Shown in pieces: positions 58,055 to 64,000 of a stretch of DNA of 64,000 nucleotides. The translations under genes and the position numbers were made by a program. This DNA comes from an uncultured Clostridia bacterium (GTDB lineage: Bacteria; Bacillota; Clostridia; Christensenellales; Aristaeellaceae). Within the stretch, counting starts at the first letter, position 1, and each line of letters starts with the position of its first letter. The stretch lies in contig CAKUFG010000012.1 of NCBI GenBank assembly GCA_934647235.1, forward strand, positions 16,508 through 80,507. The letters run 5' to 3'. A model generated the notes under the pieces. That model worked only from the letters and a program-made list of their open reading frames with translations. It did no database searches and was not told where the DNA came from.

Positions 58055-58981
58055 ATGAATCTATCATCGCTGCTGCGCGCCATGCCGGGCGCAATTGCTC
58101 AGGGACTGATCTGGGGTATCATGGCCATAGGCGTATACATCACCTACAAGGTGCTGGACGTGGCTGATCTGACAGTGGACGGCACCATGGCCACGGGCGG
58201 CGTGGTATGCGTGGCGCTGATGGTAAACGGCGTGCCGCTGTGGGCGGCCCTCCTGTGCGCGGTGCTTGCGGGCATGCTGGCCGGGCTTTTGACGGGCGTT
58301 TTTCATACCTTTATGGGTATTCCCGCCATCCTTTCCGGCATCCTGACGCAATTCTCCCTTTATTCCATTAACCTGTGGATCATGGGCTTTAAGTCCAACA
58401 TGGCCATCAACGTGAACCACTATCATCTGCTGGTCAGCGGCCGCAATGTGAAAAACCTGGCTTTCTCCAACCCCATCTTTGTGGTGGCCGTGGCGATTGT
58501 GCTGCTGATTCTGGTGCTGTACTGGTTCTTTGGTACCGAGCGGGGCTGCGCCCTGCGCGCTACCGGCGCGAACCCTGCCATGGCGCGCGCCATGGGCATC
58601 AACACCGCCCGCAGCAAGATCCTGGGTCTGATGATCAGCAACGGCATCGTGGCGCTGTCCTCGGCGCTGGTCACCCAGTATCAGGGAGCGGCAGATGTGA
58701 ATATGGGCCGCGGCGCGATCGTGATCGGTCTGGCCGCCGTGATTATCAGCGAGGTAGCCTTCAGCGCGATTTTCCATAATTTTGGCTTTAAGCTGCTGGG
58801 CGTGGCGCTGGGCGCGGTGATCTACTACATGGTCATTCAGGTGGTGCTGTGGCTGAAGCTCAACCCGCTGATGCTCAAGCTGTTCTCCGCCATGGTGGTG
58901 GCGCTGTTCCTGGCCATCCCGTACTGGAAGGAAAAGCTGGCCGCGCACGTAAGTCGGAAGGGAGGCAGCAAGCATGCTTGA
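58055..58981 (+). CDS. TrpY-like ABC transporter permease
   Basis: 308 residues from the ATG at 58055 (GGAGG upstream; the open frame before it is not protein-like). Eight to nine membrane helices of the branched-chain/ribose-type permease family (BPD_transp_2): LIWGIMAIGVYITYKVLDVADLTVDGTMATGG at the N-terminus, GCALRATGANPAMARAMGIN near residue 165-185 (the cytoplasmic EAA-like coupling loop), and SNGIVALSSALVTQYQGAADVNMGRGAIVIGLAAVIISE. It forms the homodimeric channel for the TrpX-like proteins. It overlaps the ATPase gene by 8 bases. Confidence 0.92.
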   Translation: MNLSSLLRAMPGAIAQGLIWGIMAIGVYITYKVLDVADLTVDGTMATGGVVCVALMVNGVPLWAALLCAVLAGMLAGLLTGVFHTFMGIPAILSGILTQFSLYSINLWIMGFKSNMAINVNHYHLLVSGRNVKNLAFSNPIFVVAVAIVLLILVLYWFFGTERGCALRATGANPAMARAMGINTARSKILGLMISNGIVALSSALVTQYQGAADVNMGRGAIVIGLAAVIISEVAFSAIFHNFGFKLLGVALGAVIYYMVIQVVLWLKLNPLMLKLFSAMVVALFLAIPYWKEKLAAHVSRKGGSKHA

Positions 58982-59768
58982 TCTGATTAACGTCCGAAAG
59001 ACCTTTAATCCCCGCACGGTCAACGAGCGCGTGGCGCTGGACCATATCAATCTGCACCTCAATGACGGCGATTTTGTCACCATCATCGGCGGCAATGGCG
59101 CGGGCAAATCCACCATTCTCAACGCCATCGCGGGCGTGTGGCCGGTGGACGAGGGCAGCATCATCATAGACGGCAGCGATGTGACCAACCTGCCCGAGCA
59201 TCGCCGCGCAGCCTTCCTGGGGCGCGTATTCCAGGATCCCATGACGGGCACGGCGGCCTCCATGCAGATTGAAGAAAACCTGGCGCTGGCCAGACGGCGC
59301 GGCGAGCGCCGCACCCTGCGCCTGGGCATCACCCGCGCCGAGCGTGAAGAGTACCGTGAGCGGCTCAAGACCCTGGGTCTGGGCCTGGAGGATCGCATGA
59401 CCGCCAAGGTGGGGCTGCTGTCGGGCGGCCAGCGTCAGGCACTGACGCTGCTGATGGCCACGCTGAAAAAGCCAAAGCTGCTGCTGCTGGACGAGCACAC
59501 GGCGGCGCTGGATCCGCACACGGCGGCCAAGGTGCTGCAGCTTTCCGATCAGATTGTGCGCGAAAACGGGCTGATGACCATGATGGTCACGCACAACATG
59601 CGCGATGCGATTGCCTATGGCAACCGGCTGATCATGATGCACGCGGGCAATATCATCCTGGATATCAGCGGCGAGGACAAGAAAAAGCTGACCGTTCCCG
59701 ACCTGATGGAAGCCTTTGCCCGCGCCAGCGGCGGCGAGTTCAACAGCGACCGCGCTCTGCTGGGCTAA
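58974..59768 (+). CDS. TrpZ-like ABC transporter ATP-binding protein
   Basis: 264 residues. Walker A GGNGAGKST near residue 40, Q-loop VFQDPMTG near 88, signature LSGGQRQALTLLMA near 147, Walker B LLLLDEHTAALDP near 168 and switch His in MVTHNM near 200. Drives uptake through the TrpY-like permease. A terminator follows directly, closing the importer locus. Confidence 0.94.
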   Translation: MLDLINVRKTFNPRTVNERVALDHINLHLNDGDFVTIIGGNGAGKSTILNAIAGVWPVDEGSIIIDGSDVTNLPEHRRAAFLGRVFQDPMTGTAASMQIEENLALARRRGERRTLRLGITRAEREEYRERLKTLGLGLEDRMTAKVGLLSGGQRQALTLLMATLKKPKLLLLDEHTAALDPHTAAKVLQLSDQIVRENGLMTMMVTHNMRDAIAYGNRLIMMHAGNIILDISGEDKKKLTVPDLMEAFARASGGEFNSDRALLG

Positions 59769-59795
59769 GGAAAACGGGATATTTATAATGATTTA

Positions 59796-59832
59796 CAGCG
59801 CCGGCGGATACTGCTCCCCGGCGCTGCTTTTT
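59796..59832 (+). terminator. Terminator of the aromatic amino acid importer operon
   Basis: 9-bp stem CAGCGCCGG (59796-59804) / CCGGCGCTG (59818-59826), followed by TTTTT. Confidence 0.9.
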
Positions 59833-59884
59833 GCGAAGAGGGGATGGGAAACAGGGGGACGAGGAAACGAGGAAACGGGGGAAC

Positions 59885-60150
59885 GTTACTTTCTTCAGTG
59901 AAGAAAGTAACAAAGAACCGGTGTGTGACGTAAAAGTCAATTGAATAAAACTGGAAGGCGGCACTGCCGCCCCCCGTGGCAGGGAAAATTCTCGTGTCCG
60001 GATCGGCGCAAGCGCCATCCGTCCCCTTGAATATTTCCCCCTGGGTCTGGCTTCGCCAGCCCTGCGCTGATCTGCGATCAGCGTGCCACGGGGACGATGG
60101 TTGGACGCACTGGTGTGGGAATATGGTATTGCTGCTAGAGAAAAGCACGA
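59885..60150 (+). repeat. Structured intergenic repeat, copy R1
   Basis: Begins with a 27-base palindrome (59885-59911; arms GTTACTTTCTTCA / TGAAGAAAGTAAC), then CAAAGAACC, GTGTGTGACGTAAAAG, a CCCCGTGGCA...TGCCACGGGG long-range stem (59973-60093), and inner hairpins CTGGC-tt-GCCAG (about 60047-60058) and CGCTGATC-tgc-GATCAGCG (60065-60083). Same polarity as R3. Confidence 0.8.
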
Positions 60151-60155
60151 CAATA

Positions 60156-60298
60156 AAAGCCTTCCCAAACGGGAGAAGGTGTCGAGCGAATAGCGAGACG
60201 GATGAGGGGGAACGCAGCATGAAATGCTGCTTGCATTTCCGCGTAATAGGCCCCCTCATCACCGCCTGCGGCGGAGCTTCTCCCCGAGGAGAAGCCTT
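60156..60298. repeat. Composite intergenic repeat (CCCCCTCATC family), locus B
   Basis: AAAGCCTTCCC...GGGAGAAGG, CGAGACGGATGAGGGGG (60156-60210), then CCCCCTCATCACCGCC and GCTTCTCC-ccga-GGAGAAGC (60251-60295). Same elements as locus A at 39501-39664 but arranged the other way round. Confidence 0.7.
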
Positions 60299-60360
60299 CA
60301 GTGTAGTGCGCCGATACAGCAACGTGTCTTCGCCACTCGGCAAACACACAACTATAAAAG

Positions 60361-60655
60361 CCTTCCCCTCCAAGAGGAAGCCTTTTCTGGTCATGCTTTT
60401 ATCAAGCTACGAAACTGTGCTGCTGCATAAAGGCACACAACCATCGCCCCGTGGTACGCCGTTTTTAATCGGCGCGGGCGTGCGAAGCACGACCATGGGG
60501 GAAAGCAGGAAGCGAACGGAGGAAAGCTTGCTTTCATCCGGGCGGTTCAGGCTTTCACCTGCCACGGGGTGGCCAGGGCCACTCCCTGTTTTCATCCAAT
60601 TGACTTTTACGTCACACACAGGTTCTTTGTTTCTTTCTTGACTCAAGAAAGAAAC
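60361..60655 (-). repeat. Structured intergenic repeat, copy R2 (inverted)
   Basis: Read on the minus strand it begins with a 27-base palindrome (60629-60655; arms GTTTCTTTCTTGA / TCAAGAAAGAAAC) and follows the same order as R1 and R3, down to GATGGTTGTGTGCCTTTATG and GCATGACCAGAAAAGGC. It lies just upstream of uvrA, facing away from R3. Confidence 0.8.
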
Positions 60656-60694
60656 GTTATCCTCTGCGAATCAAAAACTCCCTACAGTTTGCCA

Positions 60695-60723
60695 TTGCTA
60701 AATGCGAACATATGTGCTATAAT
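60695..60723 (+). promoter_or_regulatory. uvrA promoter with SOS-box-like operator
   Basis: TTGCTA (60695-60700), 17-base spacer, TATAAT (60718-60723). Within the spacer lies CGAACATATGTGCT (60705-60718), one base off the LexA/DinR consensus CGAAC-N4-GTTCG core (GTGC for GTTC, outer T for G). LexA control of uvrA is established in Bacillus. Confidence 0.65.
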
Positions 60724-60758
60724 TGCACCCGTTCAACAGCAACAGCGGAGGTTCTTCC

Positions 60759-61637
60759 ATGCACGATTCCATCATCGTAAAGGGTGCGCGCGAGCACAAC
60801 CTGAAAAACGTCAGCGTCACCCTGCCGCGCAACCGCATGATCGTCTTTACCGGCCTGTCCGGCTCCGGCAAGAGCAGCCTGGCCTTTGATACCATATACG
60901 CCGAGGGGCAGCGCCGCTATGTGGAAAGCATGTCGTCCTACGCCCGGCAATTTTTGGGGCAGATGGATAAGCCCGACGTCGATCTGATCGAGGGTCTGTC
61001 CCCGGCCATTTCCATTGATCAGAAAACCACCGCCCGCAACCCGCGCTCCACCGTGGGCACGGTGACGGAGATTCACGATTACCTGCGCTTGCTGTATGCC
61101 CGCGCGGGTACGCCGCATTGCCCTGTGTGCGGGCGCGAAATCCGCCAGCAAAGCGTGGATGAGATGGTGGCCGCCGTCCTGGCGCTGCCCGAGGGCACCA
61201 AGCTCCAGCTGCTCTCGCCCATCGTGCGTACCCGCAAGGGCGAGCATACCAAGCTGCTGGAGCAGGCGCTCAAGGACGGCTTCCTGCGCGTGCGCATCGA
61301 CGGCGAAATGTACGAGCTGGATGAAACGCCCAAGCTGGATAAGCAGAAAAAGCACACCATTGAGATCGTGGTGGATCGCCTGGTGGTGCGCCCCAATATC
61401 CGCCAGCGCCTGACTGACAGCCTGGAAACGGCGCTCAAGCAAAGCGGCGGGCTCGTCACCGTGCAGCAGATCGAAAGCGGCGAGGAAACGCAGTTTTCTC
61501 AGAATTACGCCTGCCCGGACTGCGGCGTGAACATCGAGGAGCTGACCCCGCGCATGTTCTCCTTCAACAATCCCTATGGCGCGTGCCCCACCTGCGCGGG
61601 CCTGGGCACGCTGATGAAAATCAGCCCTGATCTGTGA
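60759..61637 (+). CDS. uvrA: UvrA N-terminal fragment
   Basis: 292 residues. Contains the first half of ATPase module I: Walker A GLSGSGKS (residues 32-39), QRRYVESMSSYARQFLGQM, and most of the UvrB-binding insert (CPVCGREIRQQSVDEMV, LLSPIVRTRKGEH). It ends before the first signature motif, so this fragment alone could not hydrolyse ATP in the normal way. The first zinc-type cysteines (CPDCGVNIEELTPRMFSFNNPYGACPTCAGLG) are included. The end is a premature TGA. Confidence 0.85.
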   Translation: MHDSIIVKGAREHNLKNVSVTLPRNRMIVFTGLSGSGKSSLAFDTIYAEGQRRYVESMSSYARQFLGQMDKPDVDLIEGLSPAISIDQKTTARNPRSTVGTVTEIHDYLRLLYARAGTPHCPVCGREIRQQSVDEMVAAVLALPEGTKLQLLSPIVRTRKGEHTKLLEQALKDGFLRVRIDGEMYELDETPKLDKQKKHTIEIVVDRLVVRPNIRQRLTDSLETALKQSGGLVTVQQIESGEETQFSQNYACPDCGVNIEELTPRMFSFNNPYGACPTCAGLGTLMKISPDL

Positions 61638-61682
61638 ATTCCGGATCGCGATAAATCACTCAATGAGGGGGCGATCAGCTGC

Positions 61683-63587
61683 ATGGGCTGGGGCGATTCG
61701 GGCACTGCCGGCTCCATGGCCAATAATCTGCTCAGCGCCCTGGCTGCGCATTACGGCTTTTCTATGGATACCCCCGTGCGCGAGCTGCCCAAGAAGATCA
61801 TGGACATCCTGCTTTATGGTACGAAGGGCGAGAAAATCGCCGTCAATTATGAGAGCATCAACGGCAGCAGCAAGTATATGACGGCCTTTGAGGGCGTGGT
61901 AAACGCGCTGGAGCGCCGCTATCGGGATACCGGCAGCGACGCGATGAAGGCCGCCTATGAGGAATACATGAGCAATGAGACCTGCCCGGACTGCGGCGGC
62001 AAGCGCCTGAAAAAGGAAGCGCTGGCAGTCACCATGGGCGGTAAGAACATTGCCGAGGTATCCGAAATGAACATCCGCGCTGCGCGGGCGTTCCTGGCGG
62101 GGCTTCAGCTGAACCAAACGCAGACCATGATTGCCGCGCCCATCCTGAAGGAAATTGACGCGCGGCTGAGCTTCCTGTGCGATGTGGGCCTGGATTATCT
62201 GACCCTGTCCCGCGGCGCGGCCACGCTGTCGGGCGGCGAGGCGCAGCGCATCCGCCTGGCTACGCAGATTGGCAGCGGACTGGTGGGCGTGCTCTACATT
62301 CTGGACGAGCCCAGCATCGGCCTGCATCAGCGCGATAACGCGCGCCTGCTGGCCACGCTGCGCCATCTGCGCGATCTGGGCAACACGCTGATTGTGGTGG
62401 AGCATGATGAGGAAACCCTGCGCTCGGCGGATTATGTGGTGGATATCGGCCCGGGAGCGGGCGAGCACGGCGGCAACATTGTGGCCTGCGGCACGGTGGA
62501 GGAGATTATGAACACTCCTGGCTCCATCACCGGCGATTATCTGGCTGGCCGCCGCAGCATTCCCATCCCGGCGCAGCGGCGCGCGCCCAAGGGCTTTCTG
62601 ACCGTGCATGGCGCACGGGAGCATAATCTGAAAAACATCGATGTGGCCTTCCCGCTGGGCGTGCTGTGCTGCGTCAGCGGCGTATCGGGCAGCGGCAAAT
62701 CCAGCCTGGTCAACGCCATTGTGCATAAAACGCTGGCGCGCGATCTGAACCGCGCCCGCACAAAGCCTGGCGACTGCGACGGCATTGAGGGGATCGGGCA
62801 GCTGGACAAGATCATCTGCATCGATCAAAGCCCCATCGGCCGCACGCCGCGCAGCAATCCCGCTACCTACACGGGGCTGTTTGACCTGATTCGCCGCGTA
62901 TTTGCCCAGACCAACGAGGCCAAGGTGCGCGGCTACAAGGAAAACCGCTTCTCCTTCAACGTAAAGGGCGGACGCTGCGAGGCCTGCAGCGGCGACGGCC
63001 TGCTCAAGATTGAAATGCACTTTATGCCCGATCTGTACGTGCCCTGCGAGGTGTGCGGCGGCAAGCGCTATAATCACGAAACCCTGCAGGTGAAATATCG
63101 CGGCTACAGCATCGCCGACGTGCTGGACATGACGGTGGAAAAGGCCATGGAGGTATTCGAGGCGCATCCGCAGATCATGACCAAGCTGCGCACGCTGATG
63201 GATGTGGGCCTGGGCTACATGCGTCTGGGGCAGAGCAGCACTACGCTGTCGGGCGGCGAGGCGCAGCGCATCAAGCTGGCTACCGAGCTGAGCCGACGCG
63301 CCACGGGCCGCACGATGATCCTGCTGGATGAGCCGACCACCGGCCTGCATGTGGATGATGTTTCGCGCCTGGTGCGCGTGCTGCAGCAGCTGACCGACGC
63401 GGGCAACAGCGTGCTGGTGATTGAGCATAACCTGGATGTGCTCAAGGTAGCGGATTATCTGATCGATCTGGGCCCCGAGGGCGGCGACAAGGGCGGCGAG
63501 GTGGTTGCCTGCGGTACGCCCGAGCAGGTAGCCGCCTGCGCCGGCAGCTACACCGGTCAATTCCTGCGCACGGTGGGGATTAAGTGA
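61683..63587 (+). CDS. uvrA: UvrA C-terminal fragment
   Basis: 634 residues if initiated at ATG 61683, which has GAGGGGGCG about 12 bases upstream, so restart is conceivable. Contains the zinc module CPDCGGKRLKKEAL, first signature LSGGEAQRIRLATQ, first Walker B YILDEPSIGLHQRD, second Walker A GVSGSGKSSL, zinc finger CEACSGDG...CEVCGGKRYN, second signature LSGGEAQRIKLATEL and second Walker B LLDEPTTGLH. Module II is complete; module I lacks its Walker A. The protein ends with the usual VACGTPEQVAACAGSYTGQFL. Confidence 0.85.
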   Translation: MGWGDSGTAGSMANNLLSALAAHYGFSMDTPVRELPKKIMDILLYGTKGEKIAVNYESINGSSKYMTAFEGVVNALERRYRDTGSDAMKAAYEEYMSNETCPDCGGKRLKKEALAVTMGGKNIAEVSEMNIRAARAFLAGLQLNQTQTMIAAPILKEIDARLSFLCDVGLDYLTLSRGAATLSGGEAQRIRLATQIGSGLVGVLYILDEPSIGLHQRDNARLLATLRHLRDLGNTLIVVEHDEETLRSADYVVDIGPGAGEHGGNIVACGTVEEIMNTPGSITGDYLAGRRSIPIPAQRRAPKGFLTVHGAREHNLKNIDVAFPLGVLCCVSGVSGSGKSSLVNAIVHKTLARDLNRARTKPGDCDGIEGIGQLDKIICIDQSPIGRTPRSNPATYTGLFDLIRRVFAQTNEAKVRGYKENRFSFNVKGGRCEACSGDGLLKIEMHFMPDLYVPCEVCGGKRYNHETLQVKYRGYSIADVLDMTVEKAMEVFEAHPQIMTKLRTLMDVGLGYMRLGQSSTTLSGGEAQRIKLATELSRRATGRTMILLDEPTTGLHVDDVSRLVRVLQQLTDAGNSVLVIEHNLDVLKVADYLIDLGPEGGDKGGEVVACGTPEQVAACAGSYTGQFLRTVGIK

Positions 63588-63629
63588 GCATGTGGGGGAC
63601 GGAGAGGACGAGGAGGACGGGGAGGTTAC

Positions 63630-63960
63630 GGTACTTTCTTGAGTCAAGAAAGTACCAAAGAACCTGTGTATGACGTAAAAGCAGCTTGAATAAAGCTGGA
63701 AGGCGGCACTGCTGCTTGTGGTCCCGTGGCAGGTGAAAGCCTGAACCGCCCGGATGAAAGCACGCTTTCCTCCGTTCGCTTCCTGCTTTTCCCCTAGGTC
63801 TGTCTTCGCCAGCCCGCGCCGGTTAAAACCGGCGTGCCACGGGGGCGATGGTTGTGTGCCTTTATGCAGCAACACAGTTTCGCAGCTTGATAAAAGCATG
63901 ACCAGAAAAGCCTTCCCCCAGACGGGAGCCGGAGTACCGCCCCTGCCTGTGGCAGAATAG
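63630..63960 (+). repeat. Structured intergenic repeat, copy R3
   Basis: Starts 43 bases after uvrA with the 27-base palindrome (63630-63656; arms GGTACTTTCTTGA / TCAAGAAAGTACC). Then CAAAGAACC, TGACGTAAAAG, CCCGTGGCAGGTGAAAGCC, GAACCGCCCGGATGAAAGC, the hairpin GCGCCGGTT-aaa-ACCGGCGT, TGCCACGGGGGCGATGG and GCATGACCAGAAAAGCC. It is closely similar to R2 in the opposite orientation, so uvrA is bracketed by a large inverted repeat. Confidence 0.8.
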
Positions 63961-64000
63961 GGCGGGCGCAGGCTCAATGAGGCAACGAGTATTTGAGCAA

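Larger units (their letters stand above)
60759..63587 (+). pseudogene. uvrA: uvrA, excinuclease ABC subunit A, interrupted by an in-frame TGA
   Basis: Ignoring one stop, the frame 60759-63587 encodes 942 residues, the normal UvrA length. The stop TGA at 61635-61637 falls at codon 293 (MKISPDL-stop-IPDRDKSLNEGAI), where intact homologues have an ordinary residue, often Val. No frame change occurs; the downstream frame continues intact with both ATPase modules complete. Many genes here stop at TGA, so general recoding is excluded. The options are a real nonsense mutation, a sequencing error, or separate translation of the two parts. GGAGG precedes the ATG at 60759. UvrA finds DNA lesions with UvrB. 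Confidence 0.85.

Noticed and set aside
59740..60660. Several frames of 60-220 codons between the importer and uvrA
   Set aside because: They lie in repeats and hairpins, have no ribosome binding sites, and read through palindromes; treated as non-coding.
61635..61637. TGA recoded as an amino acid (Sec or Trp) in uvrA
   Set aside because: TGA is a normal stop for many genes in the window (for example rsmG, ftsH-region genes and both leader peptides), UvrA is not a selenoprotein, and no SECIS-like hairpin was noticed directly after it.
61656..63977. A 773-codon minus-strand frame
   Set aside because: Antisense shadow of uvrA running into the R3 repeat; no motif, no ribosome binding site.
1..64000. 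CRISPR array
   Set aside because: No set of regularly spaced short direct repeats with unique spacers; the only tandem repeat is the two-copy 22-bp one at 45360.

Overview
The window comes from a GC-rich, Gram-positive-type bacterium of the Clostridia/Firmicutes kind. Evidence for this: strong GGAGG ribosome binding sites before almost every gene, a SpoIVB-type serine protease, a degenerate SpoIIQ-like M23 protein, a WalJ/YycJ-like hydrolase, BceAB-like and TrpXYZ-like transporters, and the clostridial order polA-coaE-lytic transglycosylase. TGA, TAA and TAG all act as stops, so the code is standard. The species cannot be named from the sequence alone; an uncultured gut clostridium is a reasonable guess. 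Layout: 1-6.3 kb holds a LysR regulator divergent from a two-subunit chromate-transporter pair, then padR-HAAS-membrane protein, then a convergent BceAB-like ABC transporter. A tRNA-Arg(ACG) at 6.59 kb is followed by an AT-richer island (6.7-9.8 kb) with a VirD4/TraG-like ATPase and a membrane HExxH protein. From 9.9 to 20.6 kb most genes are on the minus strand: a sugar isomerase-like protein and an FAD oxidoreductase, a secreted protein with a cystatin QxVxG motif, mnmG, a secreted NlpC/P60 hydrolase, an HD hydrolase and an ECF sigma/anti-sigma pair. From 20.9 to 30.3 kb the plus strand carries a 5'-nucleotidase, a ferredoxin, walJ, a CPBP protease, an MBL hydrolase, comEC, holA, rsmG and a ParB/Noc-like gene. 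From 30.5 to 43.7 kb lie htpG, a lone mazF, polA-coaE-SLT-oligopeptide binding protein, uvrC and ftsH. From 43.8 to 50.4 kb lie an autoregulated-looking XRE repressor, an FAD oxidoreductase, the SRP RNA, a BtrH/C39-like protein, and spoIVB-vanW-tetR. Two stretches stand out. First, at 50.5-54.6 kb a short-chain dehydrogenase is followed by a 1083-residue protein that fuses an acyl-AMP ligase, an acyl carrier protein and a PLP-dependent alpha-oxoamine synthase; this set of activities could start a sphingoid-base-like or other acyl-aminoketone pathway. Second, at 55.4-59.8 kb there are two tandem units, each with a consensus promoter, a 46-codon leader peptide rich in Tyr (or Phe+Tyr), and an attenuator with mutually exclusive terminator and antiterminator, each in front of a TrpX-like binding protein; the second unit continues into one permease and one ATPase. 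This looks like ribosome-mediated attenuation of an aromatic amino acid importer, and the antiterminator helix covaries between the two copies. The last 4 kb carries uvrA, interrupted by an in-frame TGA, with an SOS-like box in its promoter, bracketed by copies of a structured intergenic repeat of about 300 bp whose stems show compensatory changes.
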